Shown here piece after piece: positions 45,588 through 54,123 of a stretch of 64,000 nt of DNA (position 1 is the stretch's first letter; every line of letters begins with the position of its first letter). The notes below the pieces were generated by a model. That model did not search any database and was not told the origin of the DNA. It worked only from the letters and a program-made list of their open reading frames with translations. Both the position numbers and the translations under genes were made by a program. This stretch comes from an uncultured Lachnospiraceae bacterium (lineage in GTDB: Bacteria; Bacillota; Clostridia; Lachnospirales; Lachnospiraceae), in contig CACWQE010000013.1 in assembly GCA_902762905.1 (NCBI GenBank), positions 1-64,000 on the forward strand, written 5' to 3'.

Positions 45588-46496
45588 TTATTCATCAATC
45601 TTCAATCCCGCCAATAAAGATCCAAATGGATTATTCGGTATCTCTTCACACTGATAATCAAAGTCTTCAATGACATCGGTCACGATATCCGAGGTATTCG
45701 TCTCTACATCCCGGATACTCAGACTGATCTTACCATCCTTGACTTCTAATACTTTCACTTTCACTTTCTGTCCGACAGATAACACCTCGGATGGTTTCTT
45801 AATCCGTTTCATACAGATCTTAGAAATATGAACAAGTCCGGTCAATCCATTATCCATCTGTACAAAAGCTCCATATGGCATCAACGATTCCACCGTACCT
45901 TCAAAGATAGAGCCTGGCACGATCATTGCCATCTTCTCCCGGTCATGTTCCGCTTCCCGCTCTTTCAATACTGCCTTAACAGAAAGTACTAACTTTCCTT
46001 TCGCCGCATCCGCAGTGATCACTTTTGCCTCTACCTGCTTTCCAATGTATTCTTCCGTATTCTCCACGAATGTAAGTGCTAACTGGGATGCCGGAATAAA
46101 TGCCCGGATTCCCTCTAAATATGCAATAACACCTGCATTTACACTCTCTTTGATCTTAACTGTAACGACCGTTTCCTCTTCTAACATCTTAGTAAGTTTA
46201 TCCCATGCCGACGCTTCATTGGCCTCCTTCATGGAAAGTTTCACATTCCCCCTTCCATCATCAGTTTCAATGACAACCGCCTCTACACTATCTCCAATCT
46301 TCAGATCCCGCATTGCCGAGAAATCTGGATCATCTGATAATTCTGTAAGTGGAATAACACCCGGTGCATAATACCCAAGGTCTAATGTCACTTCGTCATC
46401 ATTAATATCTACGATCATTCCTCGGACAACTTCGCCTTCTTTGATCACTCGAAATGAATTCGTTAATTCCTGTTCATAATCTTTCATTGATTCCAT
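45588..46496 (-). CDS. S1 RNA-binding domain protein (ribosomal protein S1 homologue)
   Basis: The 302-residue cytoplasmic protein has three S1 domains: residues about 17-80 (GEVVRGMIVDINDDEVTLDLGYYAPGVI outline), about 95-170 (VTVKIKESVNAGVIAYLEGIRAFIPASQL) and about 190-260 (GSIFEGTVESLMPYGAFVQMDNGLTGLVHISKI). The last is the best match to the S1 consensus. Firmicute S1-like proteins of this size bind mRNA and may assist translation of structured messages. GGAGG lies nine bases before ATG 46496. The acidic tail is not part of the domains. Its neighbours are cell-wall genes, with no clear functional link. Confidence 0.9.
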   Translation of the reverse strand: MESMKDYEQELTNSFRVIKEGEVVRGMIVDINDDEVTLDLGYYAPGVIPLTELSDDPDFSAMRDLKIGDSVEAVVIETDDGRGNVKLSMKEANEASAWDKLTKMLEEETVVTVKIKESVNAGVIAYLEGIRAFIPASQLALTFVENTEEYIGKQVEAKVITADAAKGKLVLSVKAVLKEREAEHDREKMAMIVPGSIFEGTVESLMPYGAFVQMDNGLTGLVHISKICMKRIKKPSEVLSVGQKVKVKVLEVKDGKISLSIRDVETNTSDIVTDVIEDFDYQCEEIPNNPFGSLLAGLKIDE

Positions 46497-46615
46497 CGTA
46501 TCGTCCTCCTATACCGGCACATCTTATGTATCTTACAATTCGCATACCTCTTATTCCTGTGCCTTTGCTATTTTCTATCATAACAAAGATATATTTTTCC
46601 TGCAATCCTTTTGTC

Positions 46616-46642
46616 ACACCTATATGTTACCTGCATATTATA
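46616..46642 (+). promoter_or_regulatory. Possible sigma-K promoter of the Cys-rich gene
   Basis: AC at 46616, a 16-base gap and CATATTATA at 46634-46642 fit the mother-cell sigma-K pattern AC-N16/17-CATANNNTA. A sigma-A reading is poorer (TTGTCA with 19-base spacing to TATTAT). The match is short and could be chance. Confidence 0.35.
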
Positions 46643-46672
46643 ACAGTGTAAAGATATTTGGAGGAATTCCTT

Positions 46673-46912
46673 ATGGGTGACTTATCTGCAACAGGCTGCG
46701 GCGGTGGCTGCGGATTCGGCGGTAACAGCTGCTGCTGGATCATCATTTTACTTCTTCTTTGTGGTAACTGCGGTGGTGACTGCGGTAATGGTTTCTTCGG
46801 AGGCGACGGATGTGGCGGAGGCAATAGCTGCTGCTGGATCATCATCCTGCTTCTCCTTTGCAGCTGCTGCGGCAACGGTTCTAACAATTCCGGCTGTGGC
46901 TGTGGATGCTAA
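46673..46912 (+). CDS. Small Cys/Gly-rich protein with duplicated hydrophobic motif
   Basis: The 79-residue product contains 16 cysteines and over 20 glycines. An almost identical block, GGNSCCWIIILLLLC or GGNSCCWIIILLLLC preceded by Gly, occurs twice (residues about 16-30 and 49-63), each followed by Cys/Gly-rich sequence. The hydrophobic cores are short for membrane spans but could insert or pack against lipid. It resembles the small high-cysteine proteins of Lachnospiraceae that databases name after chorion class proteins. TTGGAGGAA precedes ATG 46673. A spore-coat, surface or metal-binding role is possible; none is shown by sequence. Confidence 0.75.
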   Translation: MGDLSATGCGGGCGFGGNSCCWIIILLLLCGNCGGDCGNGFFGGDGCGGGNSCCWIIILLLLCSCCGNGSNNSGCGCGC

Positions 46913-46972
46913 TATTCTCTAAGCTGAGAAATAGCTGCCGCCACTAGTTTATATTCCACTTCACGGCAGCAA

Positions 46973-47003
46973 AAGGGCTATCGTATGGTGTACGATAGCC
47001 CTT
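46973..47003. terminator. Bidirectional terminator between the Cys-rich gene and the carboxyltransferase gene
   Basis: Perfect 13-pair stem AAGGGCTATCGTA with its complement and a five-base loop. A weaker GCTGCCG/CGGCAGC hairpin lies at 46934-46970. Confidence 0.8.
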
Positions 47004-47013
47004 ATCTTCCAAT

Positions 47014-48492
47014 CTATACGGGTGGATTGGTATGTTTCTTCTCCACCAAAACTGCTGCCGGCTTTCCCATAAGCCGAATCAGATCCTGATATAAGATCTG
47101 TCTCGTCTGTTCCGGGACAATCTCAGCGTCAACAAAATGTCTGTTCAAAACCATATCACTATTCATATATCGTCTCTGATATTCTGCTAATTGTTCTTTC
47201 AGAAACTGTTTTTTCTCCACACCTTCTAACTTGGCAAGCTGGCTGTGACTGATTACGGCAACCGCTCCTTCTGCTTTCATAACTGCCACTTCTACATCTG
47301 GCCATACATAGGACCGGTCCGCACCTAACTGCTTACATCCTAAGAATATATATGGACCTCCATACGCTTTACGCAAAACAACTGTCAATTTGATTGTCGT
47401 TGCATTGGCATACGCATGAATCATTTTGGCTCCATGGCGAATCAGACCTTTGTATTCCTGTTCTGCTTCCATTACAAATCCGGTAGAATCTGCAAATGTC
47501 AGAATTGGAATATTATAACAGTCACAATACTGTACAAATCTTGCCGCTTTATCTGCACTATCCACATCGATCGAACCATTCTGATACAGTGTCTGGCTTG
47601 CCACTACACCTACTGTAATACCTCCTAATTTGCCAAATCCCACCACGATATTCCTAGCAAATTCTTTGTGTACTTCTATCCATGTATCCTCATCTAATAT
47701 CTCTTCTAAGACAGGACACACGTCATAGCCTTCCTGTTTATCCTTCGGAAGCAGCAACCGGATATCCGAAAGATCTTTCTCATGATACGTGTCCGTCCGA
47801 TATCCCCGCTCTTTGGAATAGCATGGTGGAAGCATATCTATCAGCTTCCGAACCTGTGCATAGCACTCCCTCTCCGTATTCATACGAAAATGTGCTACAC
47901 CACTAACTGCAGCGTGAATCGAAGCCCCTCCTAATTCTTCGATCAGATAGTCTGTTCCCTGTACCTCATTGATGACTTTTGCCCCTGTTACAAACAGATT
48001 ACTGATCTTATCGATTGTAAATACAAAGTCAGTCAATCCCGGTGAATAGACCGCACCTCCCGCACAGGTTCCCGCTATGATCGCAATCTGTGGGATCACA
48101 CCGGACGCCATTGTATTCATCCGAAACAACTCTCCACATCCGGCAACGGATGCTGCTCCTTCCTGGATTCTGGCACCGCCACCATCATAAATCCCAATGA
48201 TTGGCTTTCTCTGTGCAATGGCCTCTCTCAAAATAGCAATGATCTGCTGACTATGCTGGTATCCAAACGTCCCTCCCATATGTGTAAAATCCTGTCCATA
48301 AAAATATACTCTCTGTCCATATATATTCCCGTAACCGGTAATTACACCATCATATCCGGTATTCTCATCCTGCGGATAATATTCTACGAAACTCTTTGGA
48401 TCAAATAACAACCGGATTCGTTCCACGATATGTAACTTATCTCTCTTATGCTGCTTACTAATACTATATGGATTTACCTGTTCTAAATACAT
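47014..48492 (-). CDS. Biotin-dependent acyl-CoA carboxyltransferase subunit (PccB/MmdA type)
   Basis: The 492-residue protein has the two crotonase-like halves of the carboxyltransferase family. The N half has GYGNIYGQRVYFYGQDFTHMGGTFG and DGGGARIQEGA near residues 55-105 plus GTCAGGAVYSPGLTDF near 140. The C half has VVASQTLYQNGSIDVDSADKAARFVQYCD near 300 and ADSTGFVMEAEQE near 335. These enzymes transfer carboxyl between biotin and acyl-CoA. None of the usual partners (biotin carrier, biotin carboxylase, membrane decarboxylase subunits) is nearby. ATG 48492 follows AGGAGG; the frame extends to GTG 48522 without a ribosome site. Confidence 0.88.
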   Translation of the reverse strand: MYLEQVNPYSISKQHKRDKLHIVERIRLLFDPKSFVEYYPQDENTGYDGVITGYGNIYGQRVYFYGQDFTHMGGTFGYQHSQQIIAILREAIAQRKPIIGIYDGGGARIQEGAASVAGCGELFRMNTMASGVIPQIAIIAGTCAGGAVYSPGLTDFVFTIDKISNLFVTGAKVINEVQGTDYLIEELGGASIHAAVSGVAHFRMNTERECYAQVRKLIDMLPPCYSKERGYRTDTYHEKDLSDIRLLLPKDKQEGYDVCPVLEEILDEDTWIEVHKEFARNIVVGFGKLGGITVGVVASQTLYQNGSIDVDSADKAARFVQYCDCYNIPILTFADSTGFVMEAEQEYKGLIRHGAKMIHAYANATTIKLTVVLRKAYGGPYIFLGCKQLGADRSYVWPDVEVAVMKAEGAVAVISHSQLAKLEGVEKKQFLKEQLAEYQRRYMNSDMVLNRHFVDAEIVPEQTRQILYQDLIRLMGKPAAVLVEKKHTNPPV

Positions 48493-48730
48493 CTTTCCTC
48501 CTATTGGGAAATTCTTCCCCACTCCTCACTTTACCTATATAGCAACTACATGATTACATAATTTGTATGTACACACATATCTGCTTTTGATCTTTGCATC
48601 ATATTCTAGCATACCCACTATCGAAAAGAAACTTCTTTTTCCTATCTATCACTATAATTAGGGATTTCTTTTTTCCTATATCTATAGTAAAATATAGTTA
48701 TATTTGTTCGAGAAAGAAGAGGATCACATA

Positions 48731-49408
48731 ATGTCAACAATCAGACCGATTCAGTCTATGGATACTTATACATATCAGACCAATTCCACACAGGATACTA
48801 CCGGCTCTGCGTTCGAACAGGTTCTGCAACAGGAGACCGTTATCTATGCCGAAGCTGCCGATGACACTACTTTCATGAATCCGCAAGGCACCCTTGCTGT
48901 AACTCCTGCAACCATTGTGCCTGGTACAGCAACCAGCTTTCCGGCTTCCTCTACAACAACTCCTACAGAGCTGGAGCCCATCTTTGAGCAGGCTGCCAGA
49001 CAGTACGGAATCAGTAAGGACCTCTTAATGGCTGTTGCCAAGGCAGAATCAAATTATAACCCTTCCGCTGTATCCAGTGCAGGAGCGATTGGTGTCATGC
49101 AGCTTATGCCTGACACTGCGAATAACCTTGGTGTTAGCAACCCTTATGATGCAACGGAGAATATTATGGGTGGAGCCAGATACCTGTCTCAATTACTCTC
49201 TCAATATAACGGAGATGCTTCCCTTGCATTAGCTGCATATAACGCCGGTACCGGCAATGTAGCCAAATACGGCGGAATACCTCCATTCAAAGAAACTCAG
49301 AATTATGTCAGTAAAGTATTAGCAGATGCAGGAATAACATCTACACCAGTTTCAACTGCTGCCACAATCTATGCGGTTGCCGCAACCAGTGCTACCCCTA
49401 CACTATAA
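48731..49408 (+). CDS. Lytic transglycosylase (SLT domain) without signal peptide
   Basis: The 225-residue protein has a low-complexity Thr/Ser/Pro-rich first half and an SLT domain in residues about 85-200. The catalytic Glu is in LLMAVAKAESNYNPSAVSSAGAIGVMQLMP near 105, with the family motifs GGARYLSQLLSQYNGD and ALAAYNAG. Such enzymes cleave the glycan chain of peptidoglycan. No signal peptide is present; the FEQVLQQE stretch near the start resembles flagellar FlgJ/CwlQ-type leaders, so export by another route is possible. GAAGAGGAT precedes ATG 48731; the frame is open to TTG 48704. The ABC exporter genes follow by 43 bases. Confidence 0.87.
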   Translation: MSTIRPIQSMDTYTYQTNSTQDTTGSAFEQVLQQETVIYAEAADDTTFMNPQGTLAVTPATIVPGTATSFPASSTTTPTELEPIFEQAARQYGISKDLLMAVAKAESNYNPSAVSSAGAIGVMQLMPDTANNLGVSNPYDATENIMGGARYLSQLLSQYNGDASLALAAYNAGTGNVAKYGGIPPFKETQNYVSKVLADAGITSTPVSTAATIYAVAATSATPTL

Positions 49409-49451
49409 TATCCGGATTCTATTACATCGTATTTACAGAAAGGATAACTCT

Positions 49452-50174
49452 ATGATTCAGATTGAAAATGTTACCAAAACCTACAACAACTCTGTCCGGG
49501 CTGTTGACCAATTGAATCTCACTGTTAATAATGGTGAGATTGTTGGTTTTATCGGACCGAATGGTGCCGGCAAGACAACAACGATTAAGATGCTGACCGG
49601 TATTCTGAAACCAGATTCCGGCTCCGTTATCATTGACGGCTACAATATGTCTACCGAACCACTAAAAGCCAAACAGGCGATCGGATATATTGCAGATAGT
49701 CCGGATATGTTCTTACGCCTCAAGGGCATTGAATTCATGAACCTGATCTCTGATATTTACAAAGTTCCAACGGATGTGCGAAAAGAACGAATTAAGACCT
49801 TTGCATCCCGTTTTGACTTAACCGAAGTCTTAGATGAACCTATGCAGAACTATTCCCATGGTATGCGTCAGAAAATGATGGTTGCTGCTGCTTTAGTACA
49901 TGACCCGGCAGTATGGATCTTAGATGAGCCATTAACCGGACTTGATCCAAAGTCTGCATTTGCTCTTAAAACAATGATGCGTGAACATGCAGATGCAGGT
50001 AATTCCGTTCTATTTTCTACTCATGTACTAGAAGTTGCGGAGAAATTATGTGACAAAGTAATCATTATTAACCACGGCAAGACTCTGTTCTACGGAACAT
50101 TGGATGAGTTGACCGCCCGCTATCCGGATATGGATCTTGAGAAGATCTTTTTGGAGATGACTGCCCATGAATAG
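49452..50174 (+). CDS. ABC transporter ATP-binding protein
   Basis: The 240-residue ATPase has Walker A GPNGAGKTTTIKML near residue 38, signature YSHGMRQKMMVAAAL near 135, Walker B VWILDEPLTGLDP near 155 and H-loop LFSTHVLEVAE near 190. It ends without the extra C-terminal domain of the ATPase at 36970. ATG 49452 has AAAGGA upstream. Its last eight bases overlap the permease gene start, indicating coupled translation of a two-subunit exporter. Confidence 0.93.
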   Translation: MIQIENVTKTYNNSVRAVDQLNLTVNNGEIVGFIGPNGAGKTTTIKMLTGILKPDSGSVIIDGYNMSTEPLKAKQAIGYIADSPDMFLRLKGIEFMNLISDIYKVPTDVRKERIKTFASRFDLTEVLDEPMQNYSHGMRQKMMVAAALVHDPAVWILDEPLTGLDPKSAFALKTMMREHADAGNSVLFSTHVLEVAEKLCDKVIIINHGKTLFYGTLDELTARYPDMDLEKIFLEMTAHE

Positions 50175-51834
50175 TTATATTACCCTTACCAAAACATTTA
50201 TAGCATCTATCAGCATGAGTGCGCCACAGGACAAACGTAGAAAGATCATGATCTTAATCCTATCTCTATTTGCAGTATTCGGCGTGCTGCTTCCTGTAGC
50301 CATTGCGGTTGGTGTTCTAGTGAAACTTATGACCGAGACATTACTTCCAATCGGATGTCAGGCACTCGGAATTCAATTAATGTTCCACATTATCTGTCTG
50401 TTTACGGTTATCTTTGGAATCAATGTGATCTTTAATGAGTTCTATTTTTCCAACGATATTGAATATCTGTTACCATGGCCATTACGTGCATATCAGATTG
50501 TTGCATCCAAGTTCACTGCTGCATTCTACAGTGAGAACATCATGCAGGTTATTCTGGTACTCTCCTGTATCATCGGCTACGGCATTGGCTCTAAAATGGG
50601 AATTCTTAATTGGATATTATCCATCTTAGGAATCATTACGTTACCAATTCTACCACTTACGTACTGCGCGATCCTAAGTATGCTGTTGATGGCATTCACC
50701 AGAGTCATCCGCAACAAAGACCGGATTCAGAAGATATCCGTTGCACTAATTTTCCTTATGGTGATTGCTTTAGTTGCCTCCATTGGTTTCTTACAAAACA
50801 TGGATATCGACACCTATATCGAGACATTGGCAAGCGGCGATCAGACCTTTTTCAAGGTTATGAATATAATTTTCCCAAATGTTCCACTTTTTGTGAAGAC
50901 ATTTAGTGAAGGAAACATTGTTGCATTATTGGCTTACATCGTCATTCACGTTGTTGCTGTGGGAATTATGCTACTGCTTGCAGAAGTATTATATTTCCGG
51001 GGTGTGATCGGATTAACTTCTGCCGGCAATAAGAGTCACAAGAAGTCCCTTGACAAACTTCTTTCCCAATGCAAGCAGAAAAGTCCTGCCTATTCCTATT
51101 TTTTGAAAGAGGTGCGGATTCTGGTACGTACTCCGGTATTTTTCACCAACTGCATTGCGATCAACTTCTTATGGCCAATCTTTGTCTACGCAATGATCAA
51201 GATCATGCATTATAACATTACATTAGACTTTTTAAGAAGTCAGTATGCAGAACGTAATCTACGAATACAACTCTTCTTCTTACTTGGAATTGTTGGAATC
51301 TCCGTTCTGGTGGCCGCACTTAACAGCTTAAGTTCCAACGCTATTTCCCGTGAGGGCAAACATTTTTCCTTCATGAAATATATACCGGTTCCTTATGAAA
51401 CCCAGTGGAATGTCAAAGCATTTGTAGGAATCCTGTTTCCAGCGGTCGGCGTACTCATTTTCTTCCTGCCGGCATGCATTATCATCCGGGTTCCGGTTGT
51501 ACATATCATTTTGTTTACGTTATTAAGTCTGATGTCCATTACTTTCGTATCTGACATGGGGATCTATATTGATTCCATTCAGCCGAAGCTGATCTGGGAT
51601 GACGAAATGAGTGCTTTACGTGAGAATTATAACACCTTCTTTGCTATGGCAATTGCAATTGCATTTACTGCCATTGTCTGCGTCGGTGGATTCTTCTTAT
51701 TCTGTAACACCCATATCACAATTGGATTCACCGCTTTGATCTTAGTTATCATCTTAGCCATCGCAAATCTGATCGTCCTATATCTGACCAACCGATCCGG
51801 TGTCCGCAACTTAGAAGAACAGGAGGAGGCTTAA
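50167..51834 (+). CDS. Large ABC exporter permease
   Basis: The 555-residue protein has about twelve hydrophobic segments, in the layout of large Firmicute ABC-2 exporter permeases (YthQ-like). A cytoplasmic segment near residue 300 contains SYFLKEVRILVRTPVFFTNC, and EGKHFSFMKYIPVPYETQWNVKAF near 400 is another conserved cytoplasmic loop. The substrate is unknown. It is paired with the ATPase gene that overlaps it by eight bases. A terminator stem starts inside its last codons. Confidence 0.87.
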   Translation: MNSYITLTKTFIASISMSAPQDKRRKIMILILSLFAVFGVLLPVAIAVGVLVKLMTETLLPIGCQALGIQLMFHIICLFTVIFGINVIFNEFYFSNDIEYLLPWPLRAYQIVASKFTAAFYSENIMQVILVLSCIIGYGIGSKMGILNWILSILGIITLPILPLTYCAILSMLLMAFTRVIRNKDRIQKISVALIFLMVIALVASIGFLQNMDIDTYIETLASGDQTFFKVMNIIFPNVPLFVKTFSEGNIVALLAYIVIHVVAVGIMLLLAEVLYFRGVIGLTSAGNKSHKKSLDKLLSQCKQKSPAYSYFLKEVRILVRTPVFFTNCIAINFLWPIFVYAMIKIMHYNITLDFLRSQYAERNLRIQLFFLLGIVGISVLVAALNSLSSNAISREGKHFSFMKYIPVPYETQWNVKAFVGILFPAVGVLIFFLPACIIIRVPVVHIILFTLLSLMSITFVSDMGIYIDSIQPKLIWDDEMSALRENYNTFFAMAIAIAFTAIVCVGGFFLFCNTHITIGFTALILVIILAIANLIVLYLTNRSGVRNLEEQEEA

Positions 51835-51847
51835 GCCTCCTCCTGTT
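51818..51847. terminator. Terminator at the end of the ABC exporter operon
   Basis: A perfect 13-pair stem, AACAGGAGGAGGC and its complement, has the permease stop codon TAA in its four-base loop TTAA. On both strands it ends in modest T-rich sequence, so it may also serve the facing DUF2156 gene. Confidence 0.75.
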
Positions 51848-51865
51848 CTGTATTTGTATCTATTA

Positions 51866-52771
51866 CTACTTCTTTGTTACAATTCCTTTTTCTAATAGAA
51901 TTTCCGGATAATAAGATGATTTTGCTTTTCGAAGCCCTTCCTCTCCCAGATCTTCTTCCCGGTTCACATATACATAATCCTCTAATTCATGACGGACAAA
52001 CTCCCGATTGATAATTGGGTATGCACCCTGAATGTCTGCGTATGCCTTTTCAAAGTGAACAACAAAAGCGTTATCTGTCAACCACTCTCCCAATGCAATA
52101 GCAATGATCTTTCCATCTGCCCGTATCGCACCCCCGGTCATTCCCAATTGTTCCCTATGCCGTATTGCATACACCACCAGCTTCGATTCATCGATCTTAT
52201 CGTACTCAATCGTATTCTCTCCATCCATGCAATTGGCCATGCACCAATGCATTGCCATTCTTGCACATTCCTGTTCGTTACTATCATTGATCGGTTCATA
52301 GCTCCAGTCGGGATGCTGCTCTTCAAAACGATGAATATGATTGCGTTTGCCGTGCAATTTCTTACCGGCTAATGTTGCTAATTTCTCTCTGGAATATATA
52401 TAATCACAATAATCACGATTCACTGTCATTTGATATTGTCCCGGATACCATTCCTCAATCTGCTCAAATTCCTGCTGCATTACACAATGCATCCGCAATG
52501 GCTGTTTCTGTTCCATAGCAAGCCTGCAAATTTCATCAAACAATGCTTTGCCATCTAAAGAATCCTGAATATCACAGGAATAAGAATACACTCCATCCTC
52601 TCCTAGTGACCGGAATAACAATTCTTCATTCCAGAAAGCAATCTCTGTCTTATAATATCTTGCCCATAACACTGCATTAGCTGGTGACATCTCACAGCAT
52701 AACTTCGTATTATTCCTCATCGCATATTTAATCTTGTCTATATCGTCTATCGTTGGAACATAAAAATTCAT
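51866..52771 (-). CDS. DUF2156 acyltransferase-fold protein
   Basis: The 301-residue protein belongs to the DUF2156 group, related to the C-terminal domain of phosphatidylglycerol lysyltransferases (two GNAT folds). Typical stretches are RDYCDYIYSREKLATLAGKKLHGKRNHIHRFEEQ near residue 130, TGGAIRADGKIIAIALGEWL near 215 and HFEKAYADIQGAYPIINREF near 245. It has no membrane segments, so the flippase half of MprF is missing. It may transfer an aminoacyl group, substrate unknown. ATG 52771 with AGAAAGAAG upstream is better than ATG 52828, which has no ribosome site. Confidence 0.85.
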   Translation of the reverse strand: MNFYVPTIDDIDKIKYAMRNNTKLCCEMSPANAVLWARYYKTEIAFWNEELLFRSLGEDGVYSYSCDIQDSLDGKALFDEICRLAMEQKQPLRMHCVMQQEFEQIEEWYPGQYQMTVNRDYCDYIYSREKLATLAGKKLHGKRNHIHRFEEQHPDWSYEPINDSNEQECARMAMHWCMANCMDGENTIEYDKIDESKLVVYAIRHREQLGMTGGAIRADGKIIAIALGEWLTDNAFVVHFEKAYADIQGAYPIINREFVRHELEDYVYVNREEDLGEEGLRKAKSSYYPEILLEKGIVTKK

Positions 52772-52875
52772 AATCTTTCTTCTTTCTAATTCTTCTATTT
52801 CAAAAATCTCATACAAAGAATCATTCATTGTATGACCGGATCGTATATCTTACCTCACATATTCTATGCATGCGA

Positions 52876-52902
52876 AAGGGGAATGTCGACAACACTCCCC
52901 TT
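52876..52902 (-). terminator. Terminator of the gene ending at 52928
   Basis: On the minus strand the stem AAGGGGAGTGT / ACATTCCCCTT (one G-U pair) is followed by TTTCG; it also lies upstream of the DUF2156 gene. Confidence 0.65.
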
Positions 52903-52927
52903 CTATTCTGCCTTATTCTGACATATT

Positions 52928-53776
52928 CTATTCCGGATCTTCTAACAATACATCTACATCATTGTAACCATAATCCATTAATGCCTTCCGTATCTTATGC
53001 TTCGTATCTTCATTGGCATTAATATTAACTTTCTCATAAAGTTCAAATACATAGCCAACCCACTTCTCATAAATCTTATTCCGAACATCTGCATTCGCAG
53101 TCATTGCTCTTGCTTTCTGTGCCTCCTCTACAGACTTCTCCTGTTTTGGAAGAATCGGTTCTTCTGCTTCCCGTTCTGCCTCTTTCTCTGCCTCTACTGC
53201 GGCAATCACATTCTCCACTCCATCTGACAAAGTTCCTGTAATATCTACGATTCCCGGATCATTCTTACCTAAATTTTTGGCCGCACTGACCACATCATTC
53301 TTCGGCACAGAAAAGAAATCATCCATAACACCTTCTACCTGAATGATTGGAGGCTCTGCTTCTTCTTCACTTTCCTCCTCATTCATCTCCCGTTCTAACT
53401 CCTCTAAAAACGATAGATCCACATTGCGAAAATGATTCTTGCCATATGCAATCTCTTCTAATTCATCCGTTCGCACAATACCACAGTCATACATCTCTAA
53501 CAGCAATTCATGTACTCCCTGGTCAACTCCGATAAAATAATGATAATACTTCTCGAAGTCTTCGCCTTCCTTACAATCTTCTACTTCCCGCAGGTTATAC
53601 CAGTAATCCTTTGTACAATCAATGGTACGTTTCTTAATCTCATTCCCCTTGGCTCTCAATTCCTGAATCCGTCGTACCTTCTTCTGGCGTTTTCCAAAGA
53701 AATGCAACTTCAAGGTCCAAACAATCATATAAATTAAAAATATAACAAGTATACCAAATATAATATATGTAAGCAT
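52928..53776 (-). CDS. Membrane-anchored cytoplasmic protein of unknown function
   Basis: I do not recognise the family. The 282-residue protein starts with one membrane segment (LTYIIFGILVIFLIYMIVWTLKL, outlined as residues 2-23), followed by a basic stretch, a compact domain (about 45-130 with CKEGEDFEKYYHYFIGVDQGVHELLLEMYDCGIVRTDELEEIAYG), a long acidic Glu-rich linker (about 140-220) and a C-terminal helical domain from about 225. ATG 53776 follows GGATGAGAG. The open frame reaches 53851, but that would cover the clear promoter at 53823-53851, so the shorter form is preferred. Confidence 0.75.
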   Translation of the reverse strand: MLTYIIFGILVIFLIYMIVWTLKLHFFGKRQKKVRRIQELRAKGNEIKKRTIDCTKDYWYNLREVEDCKEGEDFEKYYHYFIGVDQGVHELLLEMYDCGIVRTDELEEIAYGKNHFRNVDLSFLEELEREMNEEESEEEAEPPIIQVEGVMDDFFSVPKNDVVSAAKNLGKNDPGIVDITGTLSDGVENVIAAVEAEKEAEREAEEPILPKQEKSVEEAQKARAMTANADVRNKIYEKWVGYVFELYEKVNINANEDTKHKIRKALMDYGYNDVDVLLEDPE

Positions 53777-53822
53777 CTGTCTCTCATCCTTCTCATCTAT
53801 TCCGTGTCTACACACATTTCGT

Positions 53823-53851
53823 ATTATACATGCTTTGAGAAGAATTTTCAA
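53823..53851 (-). promoter_or_regulatory. Sigma-A promoter of the membrane-anchored protein gene
   Basis: On the minus strand TTGAAA and TATAAT are spaced by 17 bases, about 47 bases before ATG 53776. Confidence 0.75.
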
Positions 53852-53898
53852 CCGAGAAAACGAGCAGATTGCATCATCAAACTCCTTTATAACGTAAA

Positions 53899-53931
53899 GA
53901 AAGCCCGTCCTCCGAAAAGAACGAGCTTTCT
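53899..53931. other. Isolated hairpin between divergent promoters
   Basis: GAAAGCCCGT and ACGAGCTTTC form a stem with a bulge around TCCGAAAAGA-like loop sequence, with TTTC/T tracts on both sides. It lies between the promoters at 53823 and 54072, where no gene needs a terminator. A second small hairpin, AAAGATT/AATCTTT, lies at 53968-53988. A short non-coding transcript is possible. Confidence 0.45.
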
Positions 53932-54071
53932 TATGAAAATCGAGACCTATAAGCCGCCCATATAATAAAGATTCAACCGAAATCTTTATCTCCCTCTTAT
54001 AGTAACGCCATTATACCTATTTTTTCAAACAGATAGCCATTAGAAAATGTTGGTGTTTTTTGTAATTTTTG

Positions 54072-54100
54072 TTGGTTTTCGTTTGTTTTTGTTGTATAAT
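54072..54100 (+). promoter_or_regulatory. Sigma-A promoter of the Spo0A-like regulator gene
   Basis: TTGGTT and consensus TATAAT are separated by 17 bases, 24 bases before ATG 54124; the TAGGAGGA ribosome site follows closely, leaving a very short leader. Confidence 0.75.
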
Positions 54101-54123
54101 GTATTTTATAGGAGGACTTTCTT

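Noticed and set aside
46627..46887. A Pro/Gln/Leu-rich minus-strand frame opposite the Cys-rich gene
   Set aside because: It is the antisense of a Gly/Cys-rich repeat gene that has a proper ribosome site; the low-complexity composition is a by-product.
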